The translations under genes were made by a program, and so were the position numbers. A stretch of DNA of 64,000 nt from Aquilaria yunnanensis (Eukaryota; Streptophyta; Magnoliopsida; Malvales; Thymelaeaceae), in NCBI GenBank assembly GCA_039654915.1, contig CM077600.1:75153992-75217991 (forward strand). The letters run 5' to 3'. The notes under the pieces are model-generated. The model was given only the letters and a program-made list of their open reading frames with translations, was not told the DNA's origin and made no database searches. Positions 46,065-56,454 of this stretch are shown in pieces (positions within the stretch are counted from its first letter, which is position 1; each line of letters opens with the position of its first letter).

Positions 46065-48413
46065 ATGTCTGCGATGCCTGTTCCCGAGAGCTGGAAACCT
46101 CTTCTGGCCCATCCTTGCTGTACCACCCCCGAAAAACTAGAGAGGTGGAAGAAAAAATTCTTTCTTCCGTCTTACGCTGTGACCAGACTGCCTCGTTCTA
46201 GCCATTTTGCTTTTTCAAACCGTGGCGACGAGGTTACCCTCTTCCGAGCCCAACTGAAGGCCGGTCTTCGGTATCCTCCCCCGAAGGTGGTTTGCGAGTT
46301 CTGCCAATTCCATGGCATTGCTGTGAACCAGCTTCCCCCGAACGCGTACTGCTACTTTAACGCCTACCTCTGCATGTGTGGCGTGTTCGGGATAGAGCCC
46401 CACTTCATTATTTTCATGCAGTACTACAAGCTCTATGTGGTCCCGAAGGGTGGCTTCTATTTCCTGCTACCTCGGGGATCCGGGAGCAAAAAATTCACCT
46501 TCACCTTCGACACGAAGGACAGCTGGCGGGGGTGGCAGCCTAAGTTCTTTTTCCTCAAGGTGGATAAGAACTGGTCTGATGTCCCGACCAGGTGGGCTCA
46601 GGGAGTGCTGAACGCAGACGTCGTCGATCCGAGGATGCTGCTGACCCCACCGTTGGCTTCCGTGTTCGCGGATTTCGACGCCCGCATTCGGGCAGTCGCT
46701 GACTGGGCTCCCGAGGTCTCTCCTCGTGCTCTTTACCCCTTTCCTATCAACTGGAGGTTGATGACCGAAGAAGTCCTTCGGGAGCTGCAAGTGGTTAAGG
46801 AGCACGTGACTGACCTCAATATGCCCGCTCCCGCCATCGCCGGGAAAGACTCCTGGCTGGTCAAGCTCCTTAAGGGGGAGACTTCTTTCGAAACTTTGGC
46901 CGAAAGTGAGTAATCTTCCATCCCTTTATACTTTTTCCTCGGACTTACGCTGATATTTCTTCTCTTTTTCAGAGATGGGCGATGGGGCTGCCGCTTATTA
47001 CAAGGCCCTCTTTTCTGGCCAGGTGGAGAAGGGGGAGCAGACAAAGAAGGCGGCTTCCCGAAGAAGGAAGACGACAGGGGCGGGACCCTCGGCGAAGCGA
47101 GTTAGGAAAACTCTCCAGTCTCCTCAGCCAGAGCTTTTGGAAGAAGAAGCTGGCGAAGACGCTGGTCTTGTTGAAATTCCACCGGCCGAGGTCCCCGCTA
47201 CTTCCGCCGAGGTGCCTCTTCCCGACCTCGAGGCCCCCAGAAACACTGTAGTGGTAGAAGTACCCACCGCCGAGGAGCGGTACCGGCAGAAGGGTAAGGG
47301 TCTTTCTTCCGAGGGGCCCGAGGATTCCGAGGACACTGTCTCCGAGGTTCCTCCAGGTATGTCTTTAGCCGAAGTTCAGCTCCTTTTCCTTTCGCGAATT
47401 TTTCTTTTGCTCCTAACTTCCTTCTCACTTTCAGGGGAGCCTCTTACTGTTGGCTGGAGGGCCATTCATGAGAGGAAACGGGCCCTGCGTGATGCCACAA
47501 TCCCTGAGGGGAAGATCCCCTTGGAGCCCTTTTGGACAATTACGGAGGATATGAATCTGTTCTCCGACGATTGTCCGAAGATGACCAAAGAGATTTGGAA
47601 GGGGATGACCACTGATGCCTCCTTCCGGGCCATTGCGGCGGCTCACCCGGGGGATAATACCCTCGCCGCCAAAGTCACCGAGCATGCTGCTCAGGTATAG
47701 TCTTTACACTTTTTTCCTCAATTTTCTAAGTGTTTAGACTTGTACTAACCTGGACTTTTGCCTTGCCGTAGCTGCTGGAGTACGCTGGTTATCTCCGAGT
47801 TCGGGTGGCCAGACAGGCTGCCTCCAAGGATGCGACTTCGCGGGAACTCAGTGAAGCGAAGGCTTCGCTTGCGAAGGTGATCGCCAGCAACCAGCAGCTG
47901 ACAGCGGATTGTTCTCAGCAACTTGCTGCCGTTCGGGAGGAGTTCTCGAAGAAAAGAGAAGAACTTGAAAAGGACTCCTCCCGGAAGATTTCCGACCTCG
48001 GCGACCAAATAAAGGAGCTGCTTGCCGCCAATGAAGATCTTGTCAAGGACAAGGCTGTTTCCGACAGTCTTGCGTCGAGGTTGACGGACGAGAACACTGC
48101 TCTTCAAGCCGAGGTCGAGGCTCTGAAGAAGGAGTCCGGAGAGATGCTGGGGATAAGCGAGCTCGAAGAGGAGGTTGCTGAGCTGAGGGACGAGGTCAAT
48201 GTCCTTGGCATTCAAAAACGTACTTCTGACGACATGGCCAAGGTCGCCTTTCAGGACGGCTTCTGCCTCGCTCGGCACCAGGTGCTGCAGAGGTTCCCAG
48301 ATTTGGACCTCTCTTTTCTGGAGGGCCTAAATATTCCTGAGGGACCTCGGTGGCAGTGGTCCAGGGTCGAGCATCTGAAGCTTCCTGGTCTTCGTCCACC
48401 CGGCTCTCCCTAG
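46065..48413 (+). CDS. E6 antisense extra gene (aORF), four exons, intact
   Basis: Transcribed against gag-pol. Exons 46065-46905, 46973-47356, 47435-47694 and 47772-48413; introns of 67, 78 and 77 bases all have GT...AG ends. Joined they give 709 codons (708 aa) with no stop. Exon 1 (~1-280) is globular, with CCTTPEKLERWKKKFF, CEFCQFHGIAVNQ and FYFLLPRGSGSKKFTF; it resembles PF04195 ('putative gypsy type transposon', from memory). Exon 2 is basic, then acidic and Pro-rich (SRRRK, KRVRK: possible nuclear signal). Exon 3 has FWTITEDMNLFSDDC. Exon 4 is a ~130-residue coiled coil ending KVAFQDGFCLARHQVL. A poly(A)-like AAATGAA lies near 48492. It is not gag or an enzyme I recognise; antisense extra ORFs are known in Tat elements but their role is not. 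Confidence 0.88.
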
Positions 48414-49185
48414 TTTGCTTTAGGGCTCCTCTTATTTTTCTCCTTCGTGCTCCTTCTTTGGACACTTCTTTTGTAAGGCAGCGTTTGCTCTAAATGAACA
48501 ATCTTTTCGGCTAAGTTCTTTCTTGCAAGTTTCTTCATTTCCACTGTCCCGAACACGTTCGCTTCAAGAGACTTTCGGAAAACCTGCAACCAAAGAAACT
48601 TTTTACCTTCCTTTGTCCCGAGCGTGCTCGCTCAAGAGACTTTCTGGAAAATTTGCAAAAATTTGGCTAAGTCTTTTGCAGGCTTTTTGTTTCCTTTTAT
48701 CCCGAACATGTTCGCTCAAGGGCCTTCGGAAAATCTTTAGCCAAATTTTTCTGTCTTCCTATTGTCCCGAGCATATTTGCTCAAGGGACTTAGGAAAATC
48801 TTCACGAGATTGCTCATTCCCTTTTTCCCGAGCACGTTCGCTCAAGGGTGTTCGGAAATTACCTCTGCTTTTGTTTTGGCGTGTATTTTTGCGAGATTCT
48901 TGCTTTCCCTTTCTCCCGAGCATGTTCGCTCAAGGGTGTTCGGAAAATTTTCTCTGCACTGATTATGCTGAGTACCTTTGCAAGATTCTTGTTTCCCATT
49001 TTTCCCGAGCATAGTGGCTCAAGGGGCTTCGGGAAGTCACAACCGCTTTTTTTGTGGCGAGCACCTTCGCGGAAATCTGTCTTGGACAATTTTGGTATAC
49101 TTGAAAATTTTTCTCAAGACCATTCTTCCCTAGACCATTCTGTACTTAGAATATTTCTTGTACAACATACTTCTTCCGCTCAACC
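48414..49185. repeat. E6 tandem repeat tract between antisense gene and pol
   Basis: Seven copies of a unit with TCCCGAGCACGTTCGCTCAAG followed by GG-N3-TTCGGAAAAT start near 48546, 48617, 48698, 48763, 48825, 48913 and 49001, spaced 62-88 bases. Only the core is well kept. The tract is the convergent 3' region of both the sense pol and the antisense gene. Confidence 0.8.
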
Positions 49186-52100
49186 TTAGGCGTAGAATTT
49201 TTTCAAGGCATCTGAATGCCAAGTGTTTTTCAATTCTACGCCTTCGGCGTCGCCAAGCTTGTACACGCCTTTTCGTACTTCGGCGAGAACCAGATAAGGT
49301 CCTTCCCAATTTGCGCGAAGTACTCCGTGAGCTGGCCTTCGGGGTGCGAAGTCGGCCTTTCGGAGAACGAGGTCTCCTTTTTTGATTTCTTTTGGCCTGG
49401 CTTTTAAGTTGATAGCCGCGGCCACTCTTTGCTGGAAAGCTTTTCTTCTCAGCTCGGCTATTTCTCTGTGTTCGGCCACAAGGTCGAGCTTAGTTCTCAG
49501 ACCGAGGTCGTTTCCGCCTTCATCAAATACTTGCACCCGTATTGAAGGCTGAACTATCTCTATTGGGATAATGGCCTCTGTTCCGAAGACGAGTGAGAAG
49601 GGAGTTTCCCCTGTGGCTCTTCGTGGCGTCGTTCGGTAGCTCCACAATACACTTTGGAGTTCTCCTGGCCATTTCCCCTTGGCTTCCCCAAGTCTCTTTT
49701 TCAGGCCATCTTTTATGGTCCTGTTTGATACTTCCACCTGCCCATTGCTTTGGGGGTGAGCTACTGGGGCGAAGTGCATCTTTATCCCGAGGTCGCTGAT
49801 GAATTCCTGGAATCCTTTGTCTATGAATTGGGATCCATTATCAGCTACTAGTACCCTCGGTATGCCAAATCTGCATACGATGTTCTTCCATACGAACTTC
49901 TGCACTTCTTTTGCCGAGATAGTTGCTAGTGGTTCGGCCTCTACCCACTTTGAGAAATAGTCCACTGCTACCACGCAGAATTTCACGCCTCCGGGCGCTG
50001 TGGGGAGTGGCCCAATGAGGTCTATACCCCAGACTGCGAAGGGCCAAGGATAGTCTGCCGACGTTACCATTTCCGAGGGTATCCTCTGGATTTTTGCATG
50101 TCTCTGGCAACTACCGCACTTCTGGACGAACTGCCTTGCGTCCTTTCTCAGGGTAGGCCAGAAGTATCCTTGGCGGAGTATCACTGCTGCAAGGGCATCA
50201 GTTCCAACGTGCGAGCCGCACATGCCTTCGTGGACTTCTTCGAGGACCATCTCAGTATCCTCTTCGCCCACACATCTCTGCAGCGGATTTGCATATCCTT
50301 GCCGATATAACTCTTCACCAATCAGGAAGAATCTTCCGGCACGTCTTCGCAGTCTTGCAGCATTGCCGGCGTCTTCGGGAAGCTCATTCTCTGCGAGGTA
50401 TCTCTTTATGGGGTCCTTCCACCCCATTCCCGAGGTCGTTACGCTTAGCACGGAGATGCTTGGATGGTCTAGCACCTCGGTGTATGTTTTGGACTTCGCT
50501 AAGCAATCTGCCTCAGTGTTATTCCGCCGGGGTACATTTTCGATCCGTACGGCGTCAAACTCTTGGATGAGTTTTCTTACCAGCTCGTGGTATTTTGCCA
50601 AGATGGGGTCCTTCGCCCCATAATCTCCTGCCGTCTGCCGAACTACCAGCTGGGAATCGCTGTGAGCCCTTAAGCTTCTCACGCCAATCTTTCTGGCCAA
50701 GCGTAATCCCGCTATGAGGGCTTCATACTCAGCCACATTATTAGTGACGTTGAAGCTGAACTTGATAGCCTTCATCACCTCTAGGCCTTCGGGTCCTCTG
50801 ATAACTATTCCAGCTCCCTGGTGTTCGGACCCCGAGGCTCCGTCAACATGCAAGGTCCATTCTGGCTCCCCTTCTTTCGGATCTGAGTGGTTCTCCTCAG
50901 TGGTGGGTATTTCAGCGATAAAATCTGCCAATGCTTGGGCTTTTATGGCCTTTCGAGGCTCATACGTGATTTCGTGTTCGCCAAGCTCTATGCACCACTT
51001 GGAGAGCCTTCCCGAATGATCAACTCTCTTCATGACATCCCGTAGTGGTAGACTACTTCGGACGATGATGGGGTGAGCCTGGAAATATGGTCGTAGTCTT
51101 CTTCCTGCAAGCACCAAGGCGTATATAGCTTTTTGAAGCAAAGGGTACCTGACTTCGGCGCCATGCAGGGACTTGCTGACATAGTAGACCGGCCATTGTT
51201 TCGGCCCTTCTTCTTTTATCAGGACCGAGCTCACGGCCTTTTCTGTGACGGCGAGGTATAGTACGAGGGGTTCTCCCTCCCGAGGTTGCCGCAGAGTCGG
51301 CAGGCTGGCCAGGTAGACTTTGAGTTCTTCCCAGGCCTTTTGGCAATCTCCTTCCCAGAGATGATTGTTTCTTCCGAGGTCGCCTTCCATCTTTGCCGCC
51401 TTTGTGAGGACTTTGAAGAAAGGTCGACACCTATCTCCGTACCTGGAAATAAACCTGCTCAGAGAGGTTATTCTTCCGGTTAGTCTCTGCACGTCTTTCA
51501 CTGTTGCAGGAGTTCGGAACTCAAGCAGAGCTTTAATCTTCTCAGGATTGGCGTCGATGCCTCTTTCGGATACCATGTACCCAAGGAATTTTCCCGACGT
51601 CACCCCGAACATACACTTCTCGGGGTTAAGGCGAATCCCGAAGGCTCTGAGCTTTTGGAAGGTTTCCTCCAAATCTGCAACGTGGTAGCCGGGCAGCTTG
51701 CTTTTTACTATCATATCGTCAACATATACTTCCATGTTTCTCCCCATTTGGTCTTTAAAGACCTTGTTCATCAGTCTCTGGTAGGTGGCTCCTGCATTTT
51801 TCAGCCCGAAGGGCATTCTTATATAGCAGTACGTTCCTCCCTCGGTGATGAAGGCAGTTTTCTCTTCATCTTCCGGGTCCATCCTTATCTGATGGTAGCC
51901 GCTGAAGGCATCTAGGAAGCTCAGGAGCCCGTATTCGGCCGTTGAATCTACCAGTTGATCTATTGGCGGGAGGGGAAATGAGTCTTTCGGGCAAGCATCG
52001 TTCAAGTTTCTGAAATCAATGCACATCCGGAGTTTGCTGCTACCTTCTTTTGTGGCGATGACCACGTTGCTTAACCATTCGGGGTATTTGACCTCCCTGA

Positions 52101-54684
52101 TAACTTCAGCATCCAATAGGCGCTGGACTTCGGTTTTCACAAAGTTGCTTTTGTGGGCTGAGATGCTTCGTTTCTTTTGCCTGACAGGTTTTGCTTCCGG
52201 GCTTACTTTGAGGCTGTGCTGTATTATGCCAGGGTTCACTCCTGGCATGTCTTTCGGCGAGTAGGCAAACAGATCTTTATTTTTTAGCAGAAAGGATACA
52301 AGATTTTCCTTATCACCTTTGGCCAAGCTCTTCCCTATTCGGGTAGATTGTCCTGGGACAAGATCTACTGCTTCCGTTTCTGCTTCTGGGGGATCTCCTT
52401 CTTTGCCTTTCTCCTGCGCCTTTGCCTCCACCGTTTGTGTAGAGCTGTTTGCCGGAGCCTTTCGTGTTTTTACAAACACCTTTCTTACCTCGGCTTGGTC
52501 GATGAAGACCTCTGCATCTCCATCCTTGGTGGCGAATGTGACAGTCAAGTACTTCACATCGGGGCGAATGTGCAGGTTCCCCTGAGTCTGCCTTCCAAGG
52601 ATGGCGTTGTACGAAGACGGGACGTCCATGACGATGAATCTTGCCATTGTGGACACGTACAACTCAGCTGCTCCATCTACCGAAGTGCCTTTCATCATCA
52701 AAGGGAGGTCGATCCATCCGAGGACGGGTAGTTCGGATGGCCCAACGCCGAACGTGGGCGTGGTGACAGGTTTCAGCTCGCTGCTGGTGATGCCCAGGCT
52801 CGGCAGTAAGTGCGAGAATAGGACGTCAGCATTTGAGCCATCATCAAGCAACACTCTCTTGACGTCCCAGTTCCCTATTCTCGCCATTATCAGCAGCGGG
52901 TCGTCGTGGGGGAAGACGACAGTGGAGCCATCTTTGCGAGCCAATTTCTTTGATGGACTTTGATACTCCATAACAGCAATTTCTCTGGCCTTCCGCTTTC
53001 TTTCCGAGGATGGGAGCCCCGTGGTGATGGTTTGGATGACCCCTACTGGAGGTGGAAGGCGCCTTTTTGGACTTCTGTTTCTCCGCCTGTCGGAGTCATA
53101 GTCCTCGTTTTCGGCCCTCTCTTCCTCCTCTTTTCTGCCTTTAGGGGAGGGCATCCGCAGATACTTGCGAAGTTGGCCCTGTTTGATCAGCGACTCTATG
53201 TACTTCTTCAGCTGGAAGCAGTCTTCGGTGTCATGACCGTGGTCGCGATGAAACTGGCAGAACTTCTTGGCATTCTTCTTATTATCGGCGGCCATGGCCT
53301 TTGGCCGCCGAATCTGCGTCCCTTGCCTTTCCAGCGCCATGAGAATGTTGGTCCGTGTCGTGCTCAAGGGTGTGAAACTTTGAGGTTTCTTTCCTCGCCT
53401 TCGCCGTGGTCGACCTGTGTGTTCAGAAAGATACCGAGCTTGCTGGCTGGACCCTTCGGCGCGGTGATGATCAGACTTCGGCCCCGCCATCCTCAATTCC
53501 TCGGCTGTCATGTGCTGCTCTGCCCTTCGGTAAAATTCTCCGAGGGTCTCCGGGGGGTCCTTTGAGAACTCGTAGAACAGCTGTGAGTCACGCCGAAGGC
53601 CCCGTGTCATAGCGAGGATGCGGATTTCGGGCCGGAAGTCCGGGACGCTGAGTGCTTCCCTGTTGAATCGTTCGACATAGTCTCGGATCGTCTCTCCGTT
53701 TCTCTGCTCTATGTCGAACATCTGTACAGGCATTTTGGCCGTCGGCCTGCTCCCAATGAACTGCTGGGTAAAGGCTGTGGACAACTCCTGAAACTCAGTG
53801 ATAGTCCCTGGGGGCAACGAATTGTACCATGCTGTTGCTGGGCCCGTGAGGGTGACTTCAAAGCATTTGCACATGGTAGCGTCATCAGCTCCGTGCATTA
53901 TCATGCTCCGCCTGTACTTCGTCAGATGGGCCTGTGGATCAGTCCGGCCATCATAGATCTCCAGCCTAGGCACTCTGAAGTCGCCTGGCATAGCTGCCTC
54001 AACGACGGTGCGAATAAACGGGGAGCCATCTTCGCATAACGCCCCCGACAGCCTGTCCCAAACGGGTTTTCTGGTCACTTGCTTTTCCACTCTGTCCAGC
54101 CGTGCCAATATCCTTTCCATAAGCGCAGTGGCGCTAGGACCATTTTCGCGGGAGGGTGATCGACGGCGCCTTTTCGGGGAGCGAGTTCGGCGCGGAGGGG
54201 TCAGGGCCCTCGCCTCAGGCGACGAACTGCTTTGCTGTGAGACTCTCGGTCGCTTGGACCCGGTTTGTCCCACAGGCCGTTTCCCGAGGGCTATATCTTC
54301 TGTGGATGATTCTCCGCGAGGATCTCCACTTTCTGAACTGCGGTGTGTAGACTTGGGGCTTCTCTCCCGAGGGCGTGTTGATGAGGAGGGTTTCTGGGCC
54401 TGCGACTGCTGTGGCCATCTTCGGTCGATCTGCTGAGTCATTTCAGCAACGACCGAGCGCTGAAAGTCCCTCAAGAAGCTCATGGTGATTACCAGAGGGC
54501 GGTCCTCCTCGGGCGTAGAAGTCTCTGGGAGTGTCTGCTCAGCAGCCGGTTGTATCTCAGGCGCGGACGAGGACCTTGGGAGTCCCTTGTCCTTAGAACG
54601 CCGAGTCTCAACGATGGCAATCTGCGAGCGGGTTCCCACAGACGGCGCCAAATGATGGCCCAGGGCCTCATCGTTGTGAGTCAT
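49186..54684 (-). CDS. E6 gag-pol polyprotein (Tat lineage)
   Basis: 1832 codons, uninterrupted. The first ATG lies inside the 5' LTR and the PBS is read as HLAPSVG. Order: gag core ~235-400; zinc knuckle C476-H479-H484-C489; protease DDGS at 614-617; RT with VYVDD at 986-990; a first RNase H (~1130-1260) that lacks the expected Asp (LYLAVTEKA); and an archaeal-type RNase H with D1281, E1319, D1343 and D1393. Integrase follows with H1485, H1492, C1523 and C1526, then D1555, D1615 and E1651 (exact 35 spacing). It ends at DALKKFYA. The DDGS protease site and the double RNase H are lineage traits. It encodes all replication functions, and no inactivating change is seen. Confidence 0.96.
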   Translation of the reverse strand: MTHNDEALGHHLAPSVGTRSQIAIVETRRSKDKGLPRSSSAPEIQPAAEQTLPETSTPEEDRPLVITMSFLRDFQRSVVAEMTQQIDRRWPQQSQAQKPSSSTRPRERSPKSTHRSSESGDPRGESSTEDIALGKRPVGQTGSKRPRVSQQSSSSPEARALTPPRRTRSPKRRRRSPSRENGPSATALMERILARLDRVEKQVTRKPVWDRLSGALCEDGSPFIRTVVEAAMPGDFRVPRLEIYDGRTDPQAHLTKYRRSMIMHGADDATMCKCFEVTLTGPATAWYNSLPPGTITEFQELSTAFTQQFIGSRPTAKMPVQMFDIEQRNGETIRDYVERFNREALSVPDFRPEIRILAMTRGLRRDSQLFYEFSKDPPETLGEFYRRAEQHMTAEELRMAGPKSDHHRAEGSSQQARYLSEHTGRPRRRRGKKPQSFTPLSTTRTNILMALERQGTQIRRPKAMAADNKKNAKKFCQFHRDHGHDTEDCFQLKKYIESLIKQGQLRKYLRMPSPKGRKEEEERAENEDYDSDRRRNRSPKRRLPPPVGVIQTITTGLPSSERKRKAREIAVMEYQSPSKKLARKDGSTVVFPHDDPLLIMARIGNWDVKRVLLDDGSNADVLFSHLLPSLGITSSELKPVTTPTFGVGPSELPVLGWIDLPLMMKGTSVDGAAELYVSTMARFIVMDVPSSYNAILGRQTQGNLHIRPDVKYLTVTFATKDGDAEVFIDQAEVRKVFVKTRKAPANSSTQTVEAKAQEKGKEGDPPEAETEAVDLVPGQSTRIGKSLAKGDKENLVSFLLKNKDLFAYSPKDMPGVNPGIIQHSLKVSPEAKPVRQKKRSISAHKSNFVKTEVQRLLDAEVIREVKYPEWLSNVVIATKEGSSKLRMCIDFRNLNDACPKDSFPLPPIDQLVDSTAEYGLLSFLDAFSGYHQIRMDPEDEEKTAFITEGGTYCYIRMPFGLKNAGATYQRLMNKVFKDQMGRNMEVYVDDMIVKSKLPGYHVADLEETFQKLRAFGIRLNPEKCMFGVTSGKFLGYMVSERGIDANPEKIKALLEFRTPATVKDVQRLTGRITSLSRFISRYGDRCRPFFKVLTKAAKMEGDLGRNNHLWEGDCQKAWEELKVYLASLPTLRQPREGEPLVLYLAVTEKAVSSVLIKEEGPKQWPVYYVSKSLHGAEVRYPLLQKAIYALVLAGRRLRPYFQAHPIIVRSSLPLRDVMKRVDHSGRLSKWCIELGEHEITYEPRKAIKAQALADFIAEIPTTEENHSDPKEGEPEWTLHVDGASGSEHQGAGIVIRGPEGLEVMKAIKFSFNVTNNVAEYEALIAGLRLARKIGVRSLRAHSDSQLVVRQTAGDYGAKDPILAKYHELVRKLIQEFDAVRIENVPRRNNTEADCLAKSKTYTEVLDHPSISVLSVTTSGMGWKDPIKRYLAENELPEDAGNAARLRRRAGRFFLIGEELYRQGYANPLQRCVGEEDTEMVLEEVHEGMCGSHVGTDALAAVILRQGYFWPTLRKDARQFVQKCGSCQRHAKIQRIPSEMVTSADYPWPFAVWGIDLIGPLPTAPGGVKFCVVAVDYFSKWVEAEPLATISAKEVQKFVWKNIVCRFGIPRVLVADNGSQFIDKGFQEFISDLGIKMHFAPVAHPQSNGQVEVSNRTIKDGLKKRLGEAKGKWPGELQSVLWSYRTTPRRATGETPFSLVFGTEAIIPIEIVQPSIRVQVFDEGGNDLGLRTKLDLVAEHREIAELRRKAFQQRVAAAINLKARPKEIKKGDLVLRKADFAPRRPAHGVLRANWEGPYLVLAEVRKGVYKLGDAEGVELKNTWHSDALKKFYA
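54633..54650 (-). other. E6 primer binding site
   Basis: The minus strand reads TGGCGCCGTCTGTGGGAA two bases after the LTR. The first nine bases fit plant tRNA-Asp; the primer is not certain. Confidence 0.78.
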
Positions 54685-55519
54685 GATGACTGTTGAGGAG
54701 ACTTCTAGGAGGAAGAACGCCTGGAAGGTGGATCGCCTCTAGGAGAGTACCTGGAAAACTGGGAAACAGGGTTAGGAGGCCCCCGGAGTGTTTTTCCGGG
54801 GGGGGAGCCTCCGACGCCCAAGTCAGTGGTGGCCGGAAGAAGGAGAAAGTCACTAGCTCAAAGAGAAAGGCAGAAAAATCTCGCCTGGTCTTTTCTCAGA
54901 GTATGGGAGCTGTATCTCCGGCCTGCCAACCTCCTGTCAAGTATTTATTTCCTGTATATATAGGAATAGCTAGCCCGTTCAGATCATGACACGTGTGCGG
55001 TCGGATGCTCCTGAACGTCTGGGCGTAGGGGACAGATAGTTGGTAACTAGATGGCCTCGAGCCTTGTGCTGAGACGGGCCATGATATGATTCTGATGGCA
55101 TCTGCGCGTCAGGGCGACTTTTTACGTCTGTGGTGGGACGTGTCAGAGGCTTCCTTAAATGCTTCCTTAAATGCGCCTGCCGTACTCCCGGGGTCCCTGG
55201 GCGAGGTCGTCCTCTAGTTCGGACAGAGCCTCTTCGGGAAGCCTACCCTCAGTTCGGGGGTTCCCAGTTCCAGGGGGTTCCGCCTTCGGGGATATCATAT
55301 TCGGGCAGCAATGTCTGGTGCCACTTTTCCGAAGGCGCGTTGTTCACAACCTTGGGGGGCGAATGGAGTCCTCAAGTTTTACTGGCGTGCCGAGGCTCGG
55401 AGCTCTCAGGCTATCTCCCGAGGTGCATGATTCCACCTATTCCCGGGAAGCGCCAGTTCTTCTGGCCGTTGTTGTGGCAGGGTATTCGGCCAGATTGAGG
55501 CGACAGCCTTTGGCTATCA
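54653..55519 (-). repeat. E6 5' LTR
   Basis: 867 bases. In sense it runs TGATAGCC...GGGCCATCA. It carries the sense promoter, and its last 32 bases carry the gag ATG. Confidence 0.96.
54955..54962 (-). promoter_or_regulatory. E6 sense promoter TATA box in the 5' LTR
   Basis: TATATATA on both strands, in the sense context CCTATATATACAGG. The same motif lies at 44660-44667 in the 3' LTR. Confidence 0.65.
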
Positions 55520-55524
55520 CCCTA
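55520..55524. repeat. Target site duplication of E6 (right)
   Basis: CCCTA, identical to 44353-44357. Confidence 0.95.
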
Positions 55525-56454
55525 CATGTGAGTCACATACTTTGATACTTTCCTTTGTTGCTCGTAACTGAGTGAACTTGAAGGAGGTCATTAGGTATGT
55601 TACATATTATGTGGAGGGATTTGTATGATCAAGATGGGATTTGACACGATCCCCGTGCCCCTGCCCGGGATACCCTGTGAGCGTTTGTCTCACGGTGGAT
55701 TGTAATTGGCTAGCTGGTTATGTGTGTGGATTAAATCCAATGCTACTAGTTGATTAACCTAGAAATGCAATATGTATGCACTTATGCTTTGACTTGGTTT
55801 ATTAAAACCATAAAACATTTAATCATTTAGACATTTAGCCGGCTAAGTAAAATTCTGTATAAATAAATACAAAATGTCAAAGCATAGCAAAATCAACCTT
55901 TGAGTGATTAACTACACATACACCGCTCGTGAAAGCATTTATACATAAGTAACTAATGCTCTCACCCAGAGAACAATCCCCTGAGTCAAGGACTCTTTAT
56001 AACATAAATACTGGAGGCAAAATAAAGTACTGTATCAAGATACAAGACTTTGCTGAGATCTTTTACCCTAGCTCCCACTTTGGACTCCTGTCCCAGTGGC
56101 GAGTCTCACAAGTCCTTTGCCAAGTGCTACTAGGCTCTGCAGCCAAAGGAAGAAACAAGTTAGTACCACAGCCTGACCAACAGACCAATTAAACACTTAA
56201 GCAGGCTAGAAACTTAAAGTTTCTCAACTACCGTACCTTTACACACAAAAAGGTACTACCGTGATAATCCTCAGCGATTATCCGGTCCTGCTACTTCAGA
56301 CTCTGCATAACAAACAGGGAGTGAGAATTCAACATTCTCAGTAAGGGTCTTCGATGTACCTGCAAGAAAAATTACTAGGACTCTGGCTGCGAGCTCACAC
56401 AGCATGAGGGTACTAGTCATATATATATATACTAGGCCGGTAGACCTCTCCTCA

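Larger units (their letters stand above)
44358..55519 (-). mobile_element. E6: complete Tat-lineage Ty3/Gypsy element
   Basis: 11162 bases. Minus orientation: 5' LTR 54653-55519, PBS 54633-54650, gag-pol 54684-49186, tandem repeats, antisense gene on the plus strand (46065-48413), polypurine tract 45225-45237, 3' LTR 44358-45224. The perfect duplication CCCTA flanks it. Both LTRs are 867 bases with about three differences. All parts needed for movement look intact. Confidence 0.97.

Noticed and set aside
48546..49040. CRISPR-like array of seven spaced repeats
   Set aside because: Plant retrotransposon context; repeats are degenerate, spacers are similar to each other, and there are no cas genes.
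52960..53565. 201-aa plus-strand ORF opposite E6 gag, and similar ORFs up to 54436
   Set aside because: Shadow frames of the intact minus-strand polyprotein; no splice sites or promoter like those of the true antisense gene.
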